Shown here in pieces: positions 15,035 to 23,456 of a stretch of DNA of 32,407 nucleotides. The DNA is from Salinicoccus albus DSM 19776 (GTDB lineage: Bacteria > Bacillota > Bacilli > Staphylococcales > Salinicoccaceae): NCBI RefSeq assembly GCF_000385175.1, contig NZ_ARQJ01000011.1:1-32407 (forward strand), given 5' to 3'. Below the pieces are notes generated by a model. The model did no database searches and had not been told where the DNA came from. It saw only the letters and a list, made by a program, of their open reading frames with translations. Numbering within the stretch: position 1 is the stretch's first letter; each line of letters starts with the position of its first letter. Both the position numbers and the translations under genes were made by a program.

Positions 15035-17857
15035 ATGACATACATATTAGGGGTAGTATCCTATATCGCCCTGAAGTTTAATTTTCAGTCCGTCTCCAAA
15101 TTTGCTCTGCGAAAAAGTCTGACGAACCAAATGGGGGAAAAAGAAGGCGGATTGAGTATATATTTGCGCCGGTCCGGCCATTCGATGCTTTTGCATCATA
15201 TCAATAATATGAACATAGACAGCCAATATAAGCTGTATTTGAATGCGCTTGTCTACAGGCATGAGAAGAAATATCCGGATGCATACAGACTTATAGAGAA
15301 TATTGATAGCCCCCGTGTATTATTTTTAAAGGTGAAATTGCTCTATGATCTGAAGCTTTTGGACAGCATTGTGGCGCTATCCAACAAAGATGTTGATGTA
15401 CTTAAATATCTTAAGACCGATCAGCGGTTCAATCTCATGAGTTACCTGGTGAGAAGAAACATGTATGATGAAGCGGAGCAGCTGATCCAGATCACAGAGG
15501 TTGAAAAAGATCTTCTGATCGAGCAGTTTGAAGATGATAAAAATGATGTGTTTTATAAGTACACCTGGCGCCAGTATGCTGATAAATTTCTTGGTGTAAC
15601 AAACTTTGATGACATAGACTTGCGGCGGGTAAAAGAAAAGATTGATGGTCACAATACGCAGATGCGTAAATTGGGATATACGCTCGTGATTAATGAGTAT
15701 TATCTGAACAATGAGAATCTGGAGATTCTCAAAAAGGAGTTCGTCCCCTTTGTCAGAGAAAATAGTGACCTCAATCAATATATAGAATTTGAGGCATTGA
15801 ATGTGTTGGAAATCGCTGATGACAGGAAAAACGGTAAAAGTTTAAAACTCCAGAGAATCCTTAACTATTATCATTCGAACCATTATTCGGAAAATATGCT
15901 CCAGACCATCTATGAGCTGATTCCGGAAGTCAACTTGAATATCCAGCATATCATGTCACTGAGAAGAATGATTCTGGATAATCAGATTTTACTTGAAGAC
16001 CAAAGGTTCGGGGAATTATTAAAATGGGACAGAAGGCTGCACATCGTTTTCCATTATCCACAACTTTTTACAAATAGAAAAATCAATAACGAGATAGATG
16101 CTTTCGTGCACGATCATCTGAGTACACGGGAGCAGAAAAGAATCTATAACACTGTCATAAAAAAATTGGTTCGATATAACTTCAGACTGGAGCTTCCTCA
16201 ATTCTTTATCGAACATTTGAAGGAGACCGCTCCGAAACGGATGTCCAGCGCGATTGTCCTGGGCAAATATTACTGTTCCCATAATGATTTGGAGCGTGTG
16301 GATCAGGTGGTCTCCACGCGGACCAAAGATAAACAATATAAGCTGAGGATCAATTTCTCAAAGTATCTTTTTCAGCTCAAAGCATATGATTTATCACTGT
16401 CTGAAACACATAAGGCAGCGAGTATAAAACCCTATCATCATGACGTCATCCGATCCTTCATAAGGAATTATCATGTCATCGGTGATATTACCGGCAGATT
16501 TAAGAATGTAAAGCTCATGAAGAAATACTATTCCCCAAGACTGTTCCCCCGGGAATATCAGATGGCGGCCCAGGAATTCCAATTGCTGAATACTGAATGG
16601 GAGGTCCCGATTACTTTAAGGAACAACGATGACGTAACAGGTAATGCCAAGAAGGTTTTGTATGTACTCAATAAGGCACTGCCTGTCATCAATGGGTATA
16701 CGATCCGGTCCAATGAAATTGTGAAGAGGGTTCAGGATCAGGGTTATGAAGTCGTTCAAACAACCCGTCTGGGATGGTCTCCGAAACATGAAAACTATGA
16801 AATGCCAACAGAAGACATAGATGGGATAAAAACATATTATATTGATCAATCGGAAAAATACCTGACCAACAGGACGCCATTAAATGATTATTTCAATGTG
16901 TATGCGGAAGAACTTCTGAAGATCATTAAAGCGGAAAAGCCGGGCATTATCCATGCGGCTTCAAATTTTCAAAATGCGCTCCCATCATTGAAAGTAGGCA
17001 GAATGCTTGGATTAAGGACGGTTTATGAAGTCAGGGGGATGTGGCATCATACACAGACTTCAAAAAACCCCTCATTCTATAAATCCGACCGGTTTAACCT
17101 GCAGGATGACTATGAGATCATTTGCTGCCGTACGGCGGATGAAGTATTGTGTATCAGTGAAAGTCTGAAAGCGTATCTGGTGTCAAAAGGTATTGATGAA
17201 GGTAAGATCTCAGTCGTTCCCAATGGCGTGGATACTGAAGATCTGACGCCTTCGGAACCAGATCCCAAAATTGTGGATGCATTAAATCTAAAAGATACGA
17301 TTGTACTCGGTTTTATCGGGTCGATTACCAACTACGAAGGTTTGGGATATATTATTGAAGCGGTTAAAAATCTGAATGAATCCAGGGTTTTTGACAAAAG
17401 AGTCAAATTTCTGGTTGTCGGTGATGGCCAATATCTGACACAGCTTCAATCAAAAGTCAGTGAACTGGGGATAGAAGACGATGTAATATTTAAAGGCAAA
17501 GTGCCTCATGACCAGGTGGCAAAATTCTATTCCGTTATCGATATCACACCTTTCCCGCGAACGCAGGCGTTAGTTTGTCAGCTGGTTACGCCGATTAAAA
17601 CCTATGAAGCGATGTCAATGGCGAAAAAAGTGATTGTCAGTGATGTCGCTGCGCTGAAGGAAATGGTGATCGATGGAGAGAACGGTACCTATTTTGAAGC
17701 AGAGAATGGGTCTGAATTAGAACAGGCAATTGTATCCATAGCTAAGAATGAAGAAATCGGACAAAATGCCAGGGAATGGGTCAAAAATCACCGAGACTGG
17801 CAGGTACTGCTGGAAACCATCACGGATATTTACGAAAAAAAGGGCGTTGAAGCATGA
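15035..17857 (+). CDS. Helical-repeat domain fused to GT4 glycosyltransferase
   Basis: This 940-residue protein has two parts. Residues 1 to about 535 are mainly alpha-helical, with spaced pairs resembling TPR or other solenoid repeats (for example LYLNALVYRHEKKYPDAYRL and FNLMSYLVRRNMYDEAEQLI); no known enzyme motif is seen there. Residues about 540-940 form a GT-B transferase: KVLYVLNKALPVINGYTIR, YEVRGMWHHT, SVVPNGVDTEDL near 728, LGFIGSITNYEGL, VVGDG and KTYEAMSMAKKVIVSDV. The N-terminal stretch MTYILGVVSYIALKF is hydrophobic but too short and mixed to be a clear membrane anchor. The ATG at 15035 has AAGGGG 8 bases upstream. The helical part may bind partner proteins or the growing chain. 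Most GT4 enzymes are about 400 residues, so the N-terminal half is an addition. Confidence 0.85.
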   Translation: MTYILGVVSYIALKFNFQSVSKFALRKSLTNQMGEKEGGLSIYLRRSGHSMLLHHINNMNIDSQYKLYLNALVYRHEKKYPDAYRLIENIDSPRVLFLKVKLLYDLKLLDSIVALSNKDVDVLKYLKTDQRFNLMSYLVRRNMYDEAEQLIQITEVEKDLLIEQFEDDKNDVFYKYTWRQYADKFLGVTNFDDIDLRRVKEKIDGHNTQMRKLGYTLVINEYYLNNENLEILKKEFVPFVRENSDLNQYIEFEALNVLEIADDRKNGKSLKLQRILNYYHSNHYSENMLQTIYELIPEVNLNIQHIMSLRRMILDNQILLEDQRFGELLKWDRRLHIVFHYPQLFTNRKINNEIDAFVHDHLSTREQKRIYNTVIKKLVRYNFRLELPQFFIEHLKETAPKRMSSAIVLGKYYCSHNDLERVDQVVSTRTKDKQYKLRINFSKYLFQLKAYDLSLSETHKAASIKPYHHDVIRSFIRNYHVIGDITGRFKNVKLMKKYYSPRLFPREYQMAAQEFQLLNTEWEVPITLRNNDDVTGNAKKVLYVLNKALPVINGYTIRSNEIVKRVQDQGYEVVQTTRLGWSPKHENYEMPTEDIDGIKTYYIDQSEKYLTNRTPLNDYFNVYAEELLKIIKAEKPGIIHAASNFQNALPSLKVGRMLGLRTVYEVRGMWHHTQTSKNPSFYKSDRFNLQDDYEIICCRTADEVLCISESLKAYLVSKGIDEGKISVVPNGVDTEDLTPSEPDPKIVDALNLKDTIVLGFIGSITNYEGLGYIIEAVKNLNESRVFDKRVKFLVVGDGQYLTQLQSKVSELGIEDDVIFKGKVPHDQVAKFYSVIDITPFPRTQALVCQLVTPIKTYEAMSMAKKVIVSDVAALKEMVIDGENGTYFEAENGSELEQAIVSIAKNEEIGQNAREWVKNHRDWQVLLETITDIYEKKGVEA

Positions 17858-17866
17858 CTTCAACGC
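17844..17866. terminator. Bidirectional terminator, strong for the minus strand
   Basis: GCGTTGAAG (17844-17852) and CTTCAACGC (17858-17866) form a 9-bp perfect stem with a 5-base loop that contains the stop codon of the plus-strand gene. On the minus strand it is followed by CC and seven T residues, a classic terminator for the DUF6270-like gene; on the plus strand only a short ATTTT follows. Confidence 0.8.
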
Positions 17867-17888
17867 TCGAAATTTTGGGATAACCCAA

Positions 17889-19085
17889 TCAATTATCGCT
17901 TTTCTTTACATATTCTTCTATGAATTCTTTGAACAAATATTTTGGGGACACGTGTTTCAGGTTTTCGCTGTTGGCGTTTTTACTCATCACATCATGAACG
18001 ATATGATCAAAAATCTGATCTTTGTATAGGATATTATCCGTTTCAATCTCTTCAGGGAGCACCACCGGCATGTCCTTATATCCATTCGGATACTTAAATG
18101 GATTGCCCACAATGGACTCGATGTCTGTCTGCTCTAACACATAATCAAGCATCCATTGATCGGAGTGCCGGGGCATCTCAACATGTCTCACCCCGCCATC
18201 TTCATTTTCCGTGATTGGGCTGTAGATATAGGTCTGTGAGAATCTAGGTTTGATGGACGCATCTGTCAAGTGTACCCGCACCCGATATTTCCCTTCATCT
18301 GTGAGTTTGAACTGACAGAATCTCGAAGTTGTCGGCTGGGTTGATTTGTATGGACTGCCATCTTTATAAAGCTCATAAATATATTCTCGTTCTTCAATAT
18401 GATTGATGAAAAGCGTCAGTTTATCATCTTCCAGTTTTTCCTCGAAAAGCAGCTGGTTGTGATAATTATCAGATGTAAATTTCTTAAGATCCGAGTTGAT
18501 GCCATCATAATACTCGACGGGTGCCTTAAAGTATGTTTTTCCCTCCGGCGGCCGAGGGACAGAAAGTACCAGGTGATTGGATAATCTGTTTTGTATCAGT
18601 GCATATAGGGCATTGAGAAATTCAGATTCACTGCCTTTTTGAATACCCGGTTTTAAGATGATGATTTTCTCATATTTGTCGAGCAGGCCCACAATGGCAT
18701 CCAGGTGCTTTTGAAACAGGCGGAATTTCTGGATTTGTGATAAGTTTATAAATGCCGGATGTGATTTTAACAGCTCCAGTGAAGACTTATTATAGAAATT
18801 CTCTTCCAGCATACTAACTTCATTGAGTTCACTCAGTATATCCAAAATCAGGACATCAGAATTGGAATCTTTCAAGATATGATAGAAAGTTTTGTTCAGG
18901 TCCCTGTATGCTGTTGAGATACTATCCAGTTGTTCTGTGTCTAAGTCAGCCATGTCAGCGTTATACGGCTCGGAGACCAGAGAAAGCATACTCTGTCCGC
19001 TGATGAAATTTCCAACTTTAAACGGGAAATTTTTGAATTGGGTTAATTTTTGTGTCAATGGACTGCCGATAATATCTATAGTCAT
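17889..19085 (-). CDS. DUF6270/SGNH-like protein, probable polymer-modifying factor
   Basis: This 398-residue protein has no signal peptide. It begins TIDIIGSPLT, followed by VGNFISGQSMLSLV and later ILDILSE; this order resembles DUF6270, an SGNH-hydrolase-like family found in polysaccharide clusters, whose usual start I recall as GSC(V)(S/T)RD. Here GSPLTQ stands at that place, so the usual Cys and Arg-Asp are missing. A beta-rich insert of about 60 residues (about 215-280, YELYKDGSPYKS...YRVRVHLTD) looks like an immunoglobulin-type module. The C-terminal part contains HSDQWMLDYVLEQ and a Lys/Glu-rich helix. GAGGTG precedes the ATG at 19085. It is a single minus-strand gene divergent from the capA-like gene. 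Function is unknown to me; the family call is tentative. Confidence 0.5.
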   Translation of the reverse strand: MTIDIIGSPLTQKLTQFKNFPFKVGNFISGQSMLSLVSEPYNADMADLDTEQLDSISTAYRDLNKTFYHILKDSNSDVLILDILSELNEVSMLEENFYNKSSLELLKSHPAFINLSQIQKFRLFQKHLDAIVGLLDKYEKIIILKPGIQKGSESEFLNALYALIQNRLSNHLVLSVPRPPEGKTYFKAPVEYYDGINSDLKKFTSDNYHNQLLFEEKLEDDKLTLFINHIEEREYIYELYKDGSPYKSTQPTTSRFCQFKLTDEGKYRVRVHLTDASIKPRFSQTYIYSPITENEDGGVRHVEMPRHSDQWMLDYVLEQTDIESIVGNPFKYPNGYKDMPVVLPEEIETDNILYKDQIFDHIVHDVMSKNANSENLKHVSPKYLFKEFIEEYVKKSDN

Positions 19086-19117
19086 AGCGCACCTCGTGTA
19101 ATAGTTTGATATAAATT

Positions 19118-19146
19118 TTGTGTCCTTATCTTTATCATAGTATAAT
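19118..19146 (+). promoter_or_regulatory. Sigma-A promoter of the CapA-like operon
   Basis: TTGTGT (19118-19123) and a perfect TATAAT (19141-19146) are separated by 17 bases, and lie 32 bases upstream of the start at 19179. It would drive the CapA-like, CapB-like and dehydrogenase genes. Confidence 0.55.
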
Positions 19147-19178
19147 ACTTGTTGAATGATGACCAGAGGAGAAATACG

Positions 19179-19697
19179 ATGTACTTTTTAAAAAGGAACA
19201 TACGCAGCATTATCATATACATGCTGGTCTTTGGTGTGATAGGGACGATCGCTTCCTATTTCCTATTGGGCAATACATATGATTATGAAACGTATTATCC
19301 ATTAGATGAAAATTTAACCCCCAGCCAGGAACAGAAACTATCAGATCAGGTAAATCAATCGATGGCTGCTGATTCGGATGATGGCATGGTGTCTGTTCAG
19401 TATGATTCAGACGCCGGGCACTTACGCATTGAGATGCGCAGTGTAACATCGAACGATGTCTCATCTGTCAGCAGTGATTTTGAAAATATTCTTGATGCGC
19501 AGGGAATCACATACGATGCCGGGGCGGATGTATCTGTCACAGTAAACGGACAATACATTGCCAGGGCATCTGTAATTGGTGTCCTGATATTATTGGGATT
19601 AATCGCTGGCATGATCCATTCCTTGTTGGATCGCAGGGTAAAATCCGATGAAGATGTGCACCATTATTTGGACGAAAAGGTAATAGGAAAGTTTTAG
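19179..19697 (+). CDS. CapA/Wzz-like polysaccharide co-polymerase, short form
   Basis: This 172-residue protein has a membrane segment at about 9-31, an outside loop of about 100 residues and a second membrane segment at about 130-150, followed by a short cytoplasmic tail with RVKSDEDVHHYLDEKVIG. The tail motif (RRVKSDEDV.HYL...VIG) is the familiar end of Wzz/CapA/YveK proteins, which set chain length and activate a partner BY-kinase. The outside part is shorter than usual and lacks the Pro-rich segment often seen before the second membrane helix. The ATG at 19179 has GAGGAG 7 bases upstream; the in-frame TTG at 19149 overlaps the promoter and is unlikely. It is encoded 11 bases before the CapB-like gene. 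Confidence 0.75.
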   Translation: MYFLKRNIRSIIIYMLVFGVIGTIASYFLLGNTYDYETYYPLDENLTPSQEQKLSDQVNQSMAADSDDGMVSVQYDSDAGHLRIEMRSVTSNDVSSVSSDFENILDAQGITYDAGADVSVTVNGQYIARASVIGVLILLGLIAGMIHSLLDRRVKSDEDVHHYLDEKVIGKF

Positions 19698-19708
19698 GAG
19701 GGTTTCAG

Positions 19709-20347
19709 ATGCAAAGGACAAGGAGTAAGCTGGAAGTCACCCATGATTTTGAGCCTGAAATTCAGAATGCTTTATATAATGCGGCCAAATCGATCATCAA
19801 CAGGAGTGAAAACGATTCGGTTGAATCTATACTGTTCACCTCAAACAATGATCCGGCAGGTGTCTGTGCAGCTGCCTCCCACATCGCCCATCTGCTGACT
19901 CAGCTTAACAGGCGTGTGTTGATCATTAATCTGGATTTAAATGCGTCGGGGGCTCTGGGGGCATATTTTGAAGATGATGAGCGATCCAGGCTTATAGATA
20001 CGATCAGTCATTCATCCTATTTGAGCGAAGCGATCCAGCCGTCCCAATATGAGGATCTGGATTATATAGAAATTGAAACAGTGGAGAAAGAAACGTATAT
20101 CGGACTTTTGAATAAGAAAGATATCAAAACGAAATTAGTCCCTTTGAAAAACTATTATGACTATGTCCTGCTCATCGGGCCGGAATCAGATGAATTTGAA
20201 CATTATGCTAATATATTTGAGCTGGCTGACGCTGCAGTAACGATTTCAAAAGATAAAACCAGCGATTACAGGAAGATAAAAAGTCATATGGACAAATTTA
20301 GCCTTTTTAATGTAAAAAGTTTTGGTATAATAAGAAACGTCAAATAA
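19709..20347 (+). CDS. CapB-like BY-kinase homologue with lost Walker A (predicted pseudokinase)
   Basis: This 212-residue protein lines up with the tyrosine autokinases CapB/YwqD. It has the N-terminal EAYRTLRTNI-like helix region (EIQNALYNAAKSIIN), the strand SILFTSNNDP, HIAHLLTQLNRRVLIINLDL and DYVLLIGPE. The Walker A place reads SNNDPAGVCAAAS, without the GKS/T lysine; Walker A' reads LIINLDL where LLIDADL is usual. The C-terminus (FGIIRNVK) lacks the tyrosine cluster. ATP binding and autophosphorylation are therefore unlikely; it may serve as a structural partner of the CapA-like protein. AGGAGGG lies before the ATG. The reading frame is intact and the gene sits 25 bases before the dehydrogenase gene, so it is kept in the operon and not decaying by frameshift. 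Confidence 0.75.
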   Translation: MQRTRSKLEVTHDFEPEIQNALYNAAKSIINRSENDSVESILFTSNNDPAGVCAAASHIAHLLTQLNRRVLIINLDLNASGALGAYFEDDERSRLIDTISHSSYLSEAIQPSQYEDLDYIEIETVEKETYIGLLNKKDIKTKLVPLKNYYDYVLLIGPESDEFEHYANIFELADAAVTISKDKTSDYRKIKSHMDKFSLFNVKSFGIIRNVK

Positions 20348-20372
20348 TATCTAGAAAGCAAGGTGGCATTAA

Positions 20373-21647
20373 TTGAAATTAACAACGATTGGGCTGGGTT
20401 ATATCGGTCTGCCGACATCGATCATGTTTGCAAAACACGACGTTGACGTTCACGGGGTGGATATCAAGCAGGAAGCAGTAGACATGCTGAACAGTGGCAG
20501 CATCCATATAGAGGAGCCCGGACTTCAGGAGGCACTGGGAGAAGTCCTCGACAAAGGGACTTTCAAAGCTTCAACTACCCCTGTGGAAGCGGACGCATAC
20601 ATAATAGCAGTGCCTTCCCCAAATAGGGATGATGAGTTTAAATCTTGTGATATTTCCATTGTGATGTCAGGTGTCCAAAGCATTGTGCCGCTTCTCAAAA
20701 AAGGAGACACTGTGATTGTGGAATCCACAATTGCACCAAGAACAATGGATGACAATGTGGCGCCATACCTTGAAGCGCAGGGTTTTAAAATCGGTGAAGA
20801 TATCTTCCTGGTGCACTGCCCTGAACGGGTGCTGCCGGGTCAAATCATGGAAGAACTGATCTATAACAACCGCATTGTTGGCGGGATGACCCCTGCCTGT
20901 GTCGAAGCCGGCAAAAAAGTGTACGGGGCTTTCGTCCAGGGTGAAATGATCGAAACAGACGCGAAAACAGCAGAAATGTCCAAGCTGATGGAAAATACGT
21001 ACCGTGATGTCAACATTGCCCTTGCGAATGAACTGGCAAAAATCTGTAATGAACTGGATATCAATGTATATGATGTCATCGCCATGGCGAACAAGCACCC
21101 GCGTGTGAACCTCCATACGCCTGGACCGGGTGTCGGCGGGCACTGTCTGGCAGTGGATCCATACTTCATTATTGCCGAAGCGCCTGAGCAGGCACCGTTA
21201 ATCAAATTAGCCCGCGACATCAATGTTTCCATGCCGCAATATGTGGTGGACTACACCAAAGACATCCTTGAGAAACTGAATGGACGGAAAGTGACTGTCT
21301 TCGGTCTGACATACAAAGGGGATGTGGATGATATCCGTGAATCTCCTGCATTTGATATCTATACACTTCTCAGAAAAGAAGCTGGTCTGGATGTGGTTGC
21401 CTACGATCCGCACGTCAAGCAGGATTGGGTCGAGAAAGACGTTCAGAAAGCAGTGGCAGACAGCACGCTTGTACTTGTTTTAAGCGACCACAGTGAATTC
21501 AAAGAAATGTCTGATGCGGACTTCTCAACAATGAAAGATAAAGTCATCTTTGATACCAAGAATGTGATGAATGCAGACGCTTATGATGATGTCCAATACT
21601 ACAACTACGGGAATATTCAAAAGCTCCTTAGAATAATTACAGCCTGA
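20373..21647 (+). CDS. wecC: UDP-N-acetyl-D-mannosamine dehydrogenase (WecC/CapO)
   Basis: The enzyme oxidises UDP-ManNAc to UDP-ManNAcA with two NAD+. The 424 residues match the family's usual length and read throughout like S. aureus Cap5O/Cap8O: GLGYIG (7-12) is the NAD-binding loop, HCPERVLPG and MSKLMENTYRDVNIALANE form the centre, and PGPGVGGHCLAVDP holds the catalytic C258; VFGLTYKGDVDDIRESPA begins the third domain. The start is TTG at 20373 with AGGTGG 6 bases upstream; no ATG is available. No UDP-GlcNAc 2-epimerase gene (mnaA/capP) is seen in the window, so UDP-ManNAc must be supplied from elsewhere. It is the last gene before a terminator. The product implies a uronic acid residue in the polymer. 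Confidence 0.92.
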   Translation: MKLTTIGLGYIGLPTSIMFAKHDVDVHGVDIKQEAVDMLNSGSIHIEEPGLQEALGEVLDKGTFKASTTPVEADAYIIAVPSPNRDDEFKSCDISIVMSGVQSIVPLLKKGDTVIVESTIAPRTMDDNVAPYLEAQGFKIGEDIFLVHCPERVLPGQIMEELIYNNRIVGGMTPACVEAGKKVYGAFVQGEMIETDAKTAEMSKLMENTYRDVNIALANELAKICNELDINVYDVIAMANKHPRVNLHTPGPGVGGHCLAVDPYFIIAEAPEQAPLIKLARDINVSMPQYVVDYTKDILEKLNGRKVTVFGLTYKGDVDDIRESPAFDIYTLLRKEAGLDVVAYDPHVKQDWVEKDVQKAVADSTLVLVLSDHSEFKEMSDADFSTMKDKVIFDTKNVMNADAYDDVQYYNYGNIQKLLRIITA

Positions 21648-21663
21648 CAGCATGTTGCTAGGA

Positions 21664-21702
21664 CTGTAGACATGGTCTCACAGGACATGTCTGCAGTTTT
21701 TT
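21664..21702 (+). terminator. Rho-independent terminator after wecC
   Basis: CTGTAGACATG (21664-21674) pairs with CATGTCTGCAG (21686-21696) with one T-G wobble, an 11-base loop and six T residues (21697-21702). It ends the capA-like operon. The in-frame ATG at 21672 lies in the stem and is thus unlikely to start the next gene. Confidence 0.85.
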
Positions 21703-21740
21703 ATTACCAACTACCTAACAGAAAGGGATTAAATTCCGAT

Positions 21741-23417
21741 ATGAGTAATGAAATGTTTACAGAATATATCAAGGAACAGGATGAGAGTGAGCTTGAAGTT
21801 CTTGAAAACGATGTTTTCCCATTGCTGAAGTACAAGACTGGAACGAAAATGGCTGCTGATAATGCTTTGGAAAATATCATTATTCCTTTCACGAATTTTG
21901 ATCCAGTAAAGTTTGATGAAAATTACTGGTTCACTGATAAGAAGAAAAAATATGGGGACAGTTATCAGTTATATATACAGTCGATGAGGGTTTGTGCAGA
22001 AATTTTAAATGAATATGCCCAAACTGAAGATGAACGATATTTGTATAAAGCGAAAGAAATTATCATGTCCTGGATACATTTTGTCACCAACGGTACGGAG
22101 GAAAAGATGGTCTGGTACGATCATCCGACCGCGAGCAGAACCCAGGTAATCATCCAATTTCTGTTTCTATCTAAAAAAACGAGCATTGAAATAGATGAGC
22201 ACCTGTTCAAAGCAGTTCTTCAGAAACATGGTGAGGTGTTGAGCGATGACAGCAAGTATAAAAATAATAACCATGGTCTGATGATGGATAAAGCGTTGAT
22301 GGTTTTGGGTAATGTTCTAAATGATTCCAGTTTATTCATGAGAGGGTATTACCGGGCCATCGATACTTTCTGGTACAGTTTCAGCTACAACGGCATCCAT
22401 ATCGAAAATTCCCCTGACTATCATATGATGGTTACCAGGATGTATGAAGAAATCGAGCAATACCTGAACAGCAGGGGCAAATCGTTCGGTACCAATATAA
22501 ATAGGTATTTAGAGCTCGCTAAAATATATCCACAAATATTATTGAAACCGGACAGGGCTTTCCCTGCAATTGGTGATTCCGGAAATGCGAAAAAGAAAGT
22601 AAATAAAATATATAGGAATTTATATGATGAGGAAGCGGGCATCTCCGTACTTCAATATGGTTCCCCTAAACCTTTATATGTCAGTTTTATCTCGGGTTAT
22701 AGCAGCAAAGTACACAAACATAAGGATGATTTGAGTATTACTTTAAATTATAATGGGGCAGATTTTTTCGAAGATCCGGGCAAATATAATTACAGTAAGA
22801 CAAAAGAAAGAAAGTATATAATCTCCCGCCGGGCACATAGCAGCTTTTTCATGAAAGAGTTCGACTATACGATAAAACCTGAGAACAGGTTTGACAGGAA
22901 AGTCAGATTGAAGGGTTATATCGACAACAGTATTTATGCCCACGTCATAGGAGAGAATGGGGATTACAACGGCAGCAGTGCCGTACTGGCACGCAATGTT
23001 ATCCTGTTTAAAAATGCACCGTTGATCATCATCATTGATAATGTAGATACAACTGTAAGACATAAATTAAAATTCACTCAGAATTTTAATCTGGCCTCGA
23101 ATGTTGAAATCGAAGATATAGAGGGCAAATATAGATTGACCAGCAAGGGTGAGTCCCTCTGTGTTGAACAATTTGAGAAGATAGATGAAAGACGGATAAT
23201 ATCAGGAGATTTTGAGAAACCTGTGGCGATAAATACGACCGGCTTTGGGAAGGCGGAAAAAACAAACCAGCTGAGGTATGAGAAAGCATCAAATAAAGGG
23301 AACGTGTATTGTACGGCAATTTATGATGACAATGTAGTCAGTGATGTAAATTTAGTGTATCAGGATGATTCGGTGCACATTGAATTTAATGGTGAACAGT
23401 ACACTATTTATCAATAG
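21741..23417 (+). CDS. Heparinase II/III family-like protein (putative uronic-acid polysaccharide lyase)
   Basis: This 558-residue protein has the heparinase II/III plan. The first about 310 residues are an alpha-helical toroid with YQLYIQSMR, WYDHPTASRTQ, KNNNHGLMMDKALM and NSPDYHMM. The rest is a beta-sandwich with KVHKHKDDLSITLNYNG and the D-P-G-KYNY segment. NNNHG and HKHKDD occupy the places of the Asn/His active-site residues of such lyases. No signal peptide is seen, so if it cleaves by beta-elimination it would do so in the cytoplasm, or it may be a transferase-like or editing enzyme as seen in other capsule loci. The start at 21741 (GAAAGGGA 12 bases upstream) is chosen because the upstream ATG is in a terminator stem. 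It opens the long right-hand operon; no promoter of its own is evident. Confidence 0.8.
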   Translation: MSNEMFTEYIKEQDESELEVLENDVFPLLKYKTGTKMAADNALENIIIPFTNFDPVKFDENYWFTDKKKKYGDSYQLYIQSMRVCAEILNEYAQTEDERYLYKAKEIIMSWIHFVTNGTEEKMVWYDHPTASRTQVIIQFLFLSKKTSIEIDEHLFKAVLQKHGEVLSDDSKYKNNNHGLMMDKALMVLGNVLNDSSLFMRGYYRAIDTFWYSFSYNGIHIENSPDYHMMVTRMYEEIEQYLNSRGKSFGTNINRYLELAKIYPQILLKPDRAFPAIGDSGNAKKKVNKIYRNLYDEEAGISVLQYGSPKPLYVSFISGYSSKVHKHKDDLSITLNYNGADFFEDPGKYNYSKTKERKYIISRRAHSSFFMKEFDYTIKPENRFDRKVRLKGYIDNSIYAHVIGENGDYNGSSAVLARNVILFKNAPLIIIIDNVDTTVRHKLKFTQNFNLASNVEIEDIEGKYRLTSKGESLCVEQFEKIDERRIISGDFEKPVAINTTGFGKAEKTNQLRYEKASNKGNVYCTAIYDDNVVSDVNLVYQDDSVHIEFNGEQYTIYQ

Positions 23418-23456
23418 TTCATAGATATAAATTTTAATTGAAAGCAGGTATTTAGA

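Noticed and set aside
20667-21143. Antisense open frame of 158 codons within wecC
   Set aside because: It is fully inside a strongly conserved dehydrogenase gene and has no coding evidence.
21672-21740. Upstream ATG start for the heparinase-like gene
   Set aside because: The codon lies in the stem of a terminator hairpin and lacks a ribosome site; the ATG at 21741 has one.
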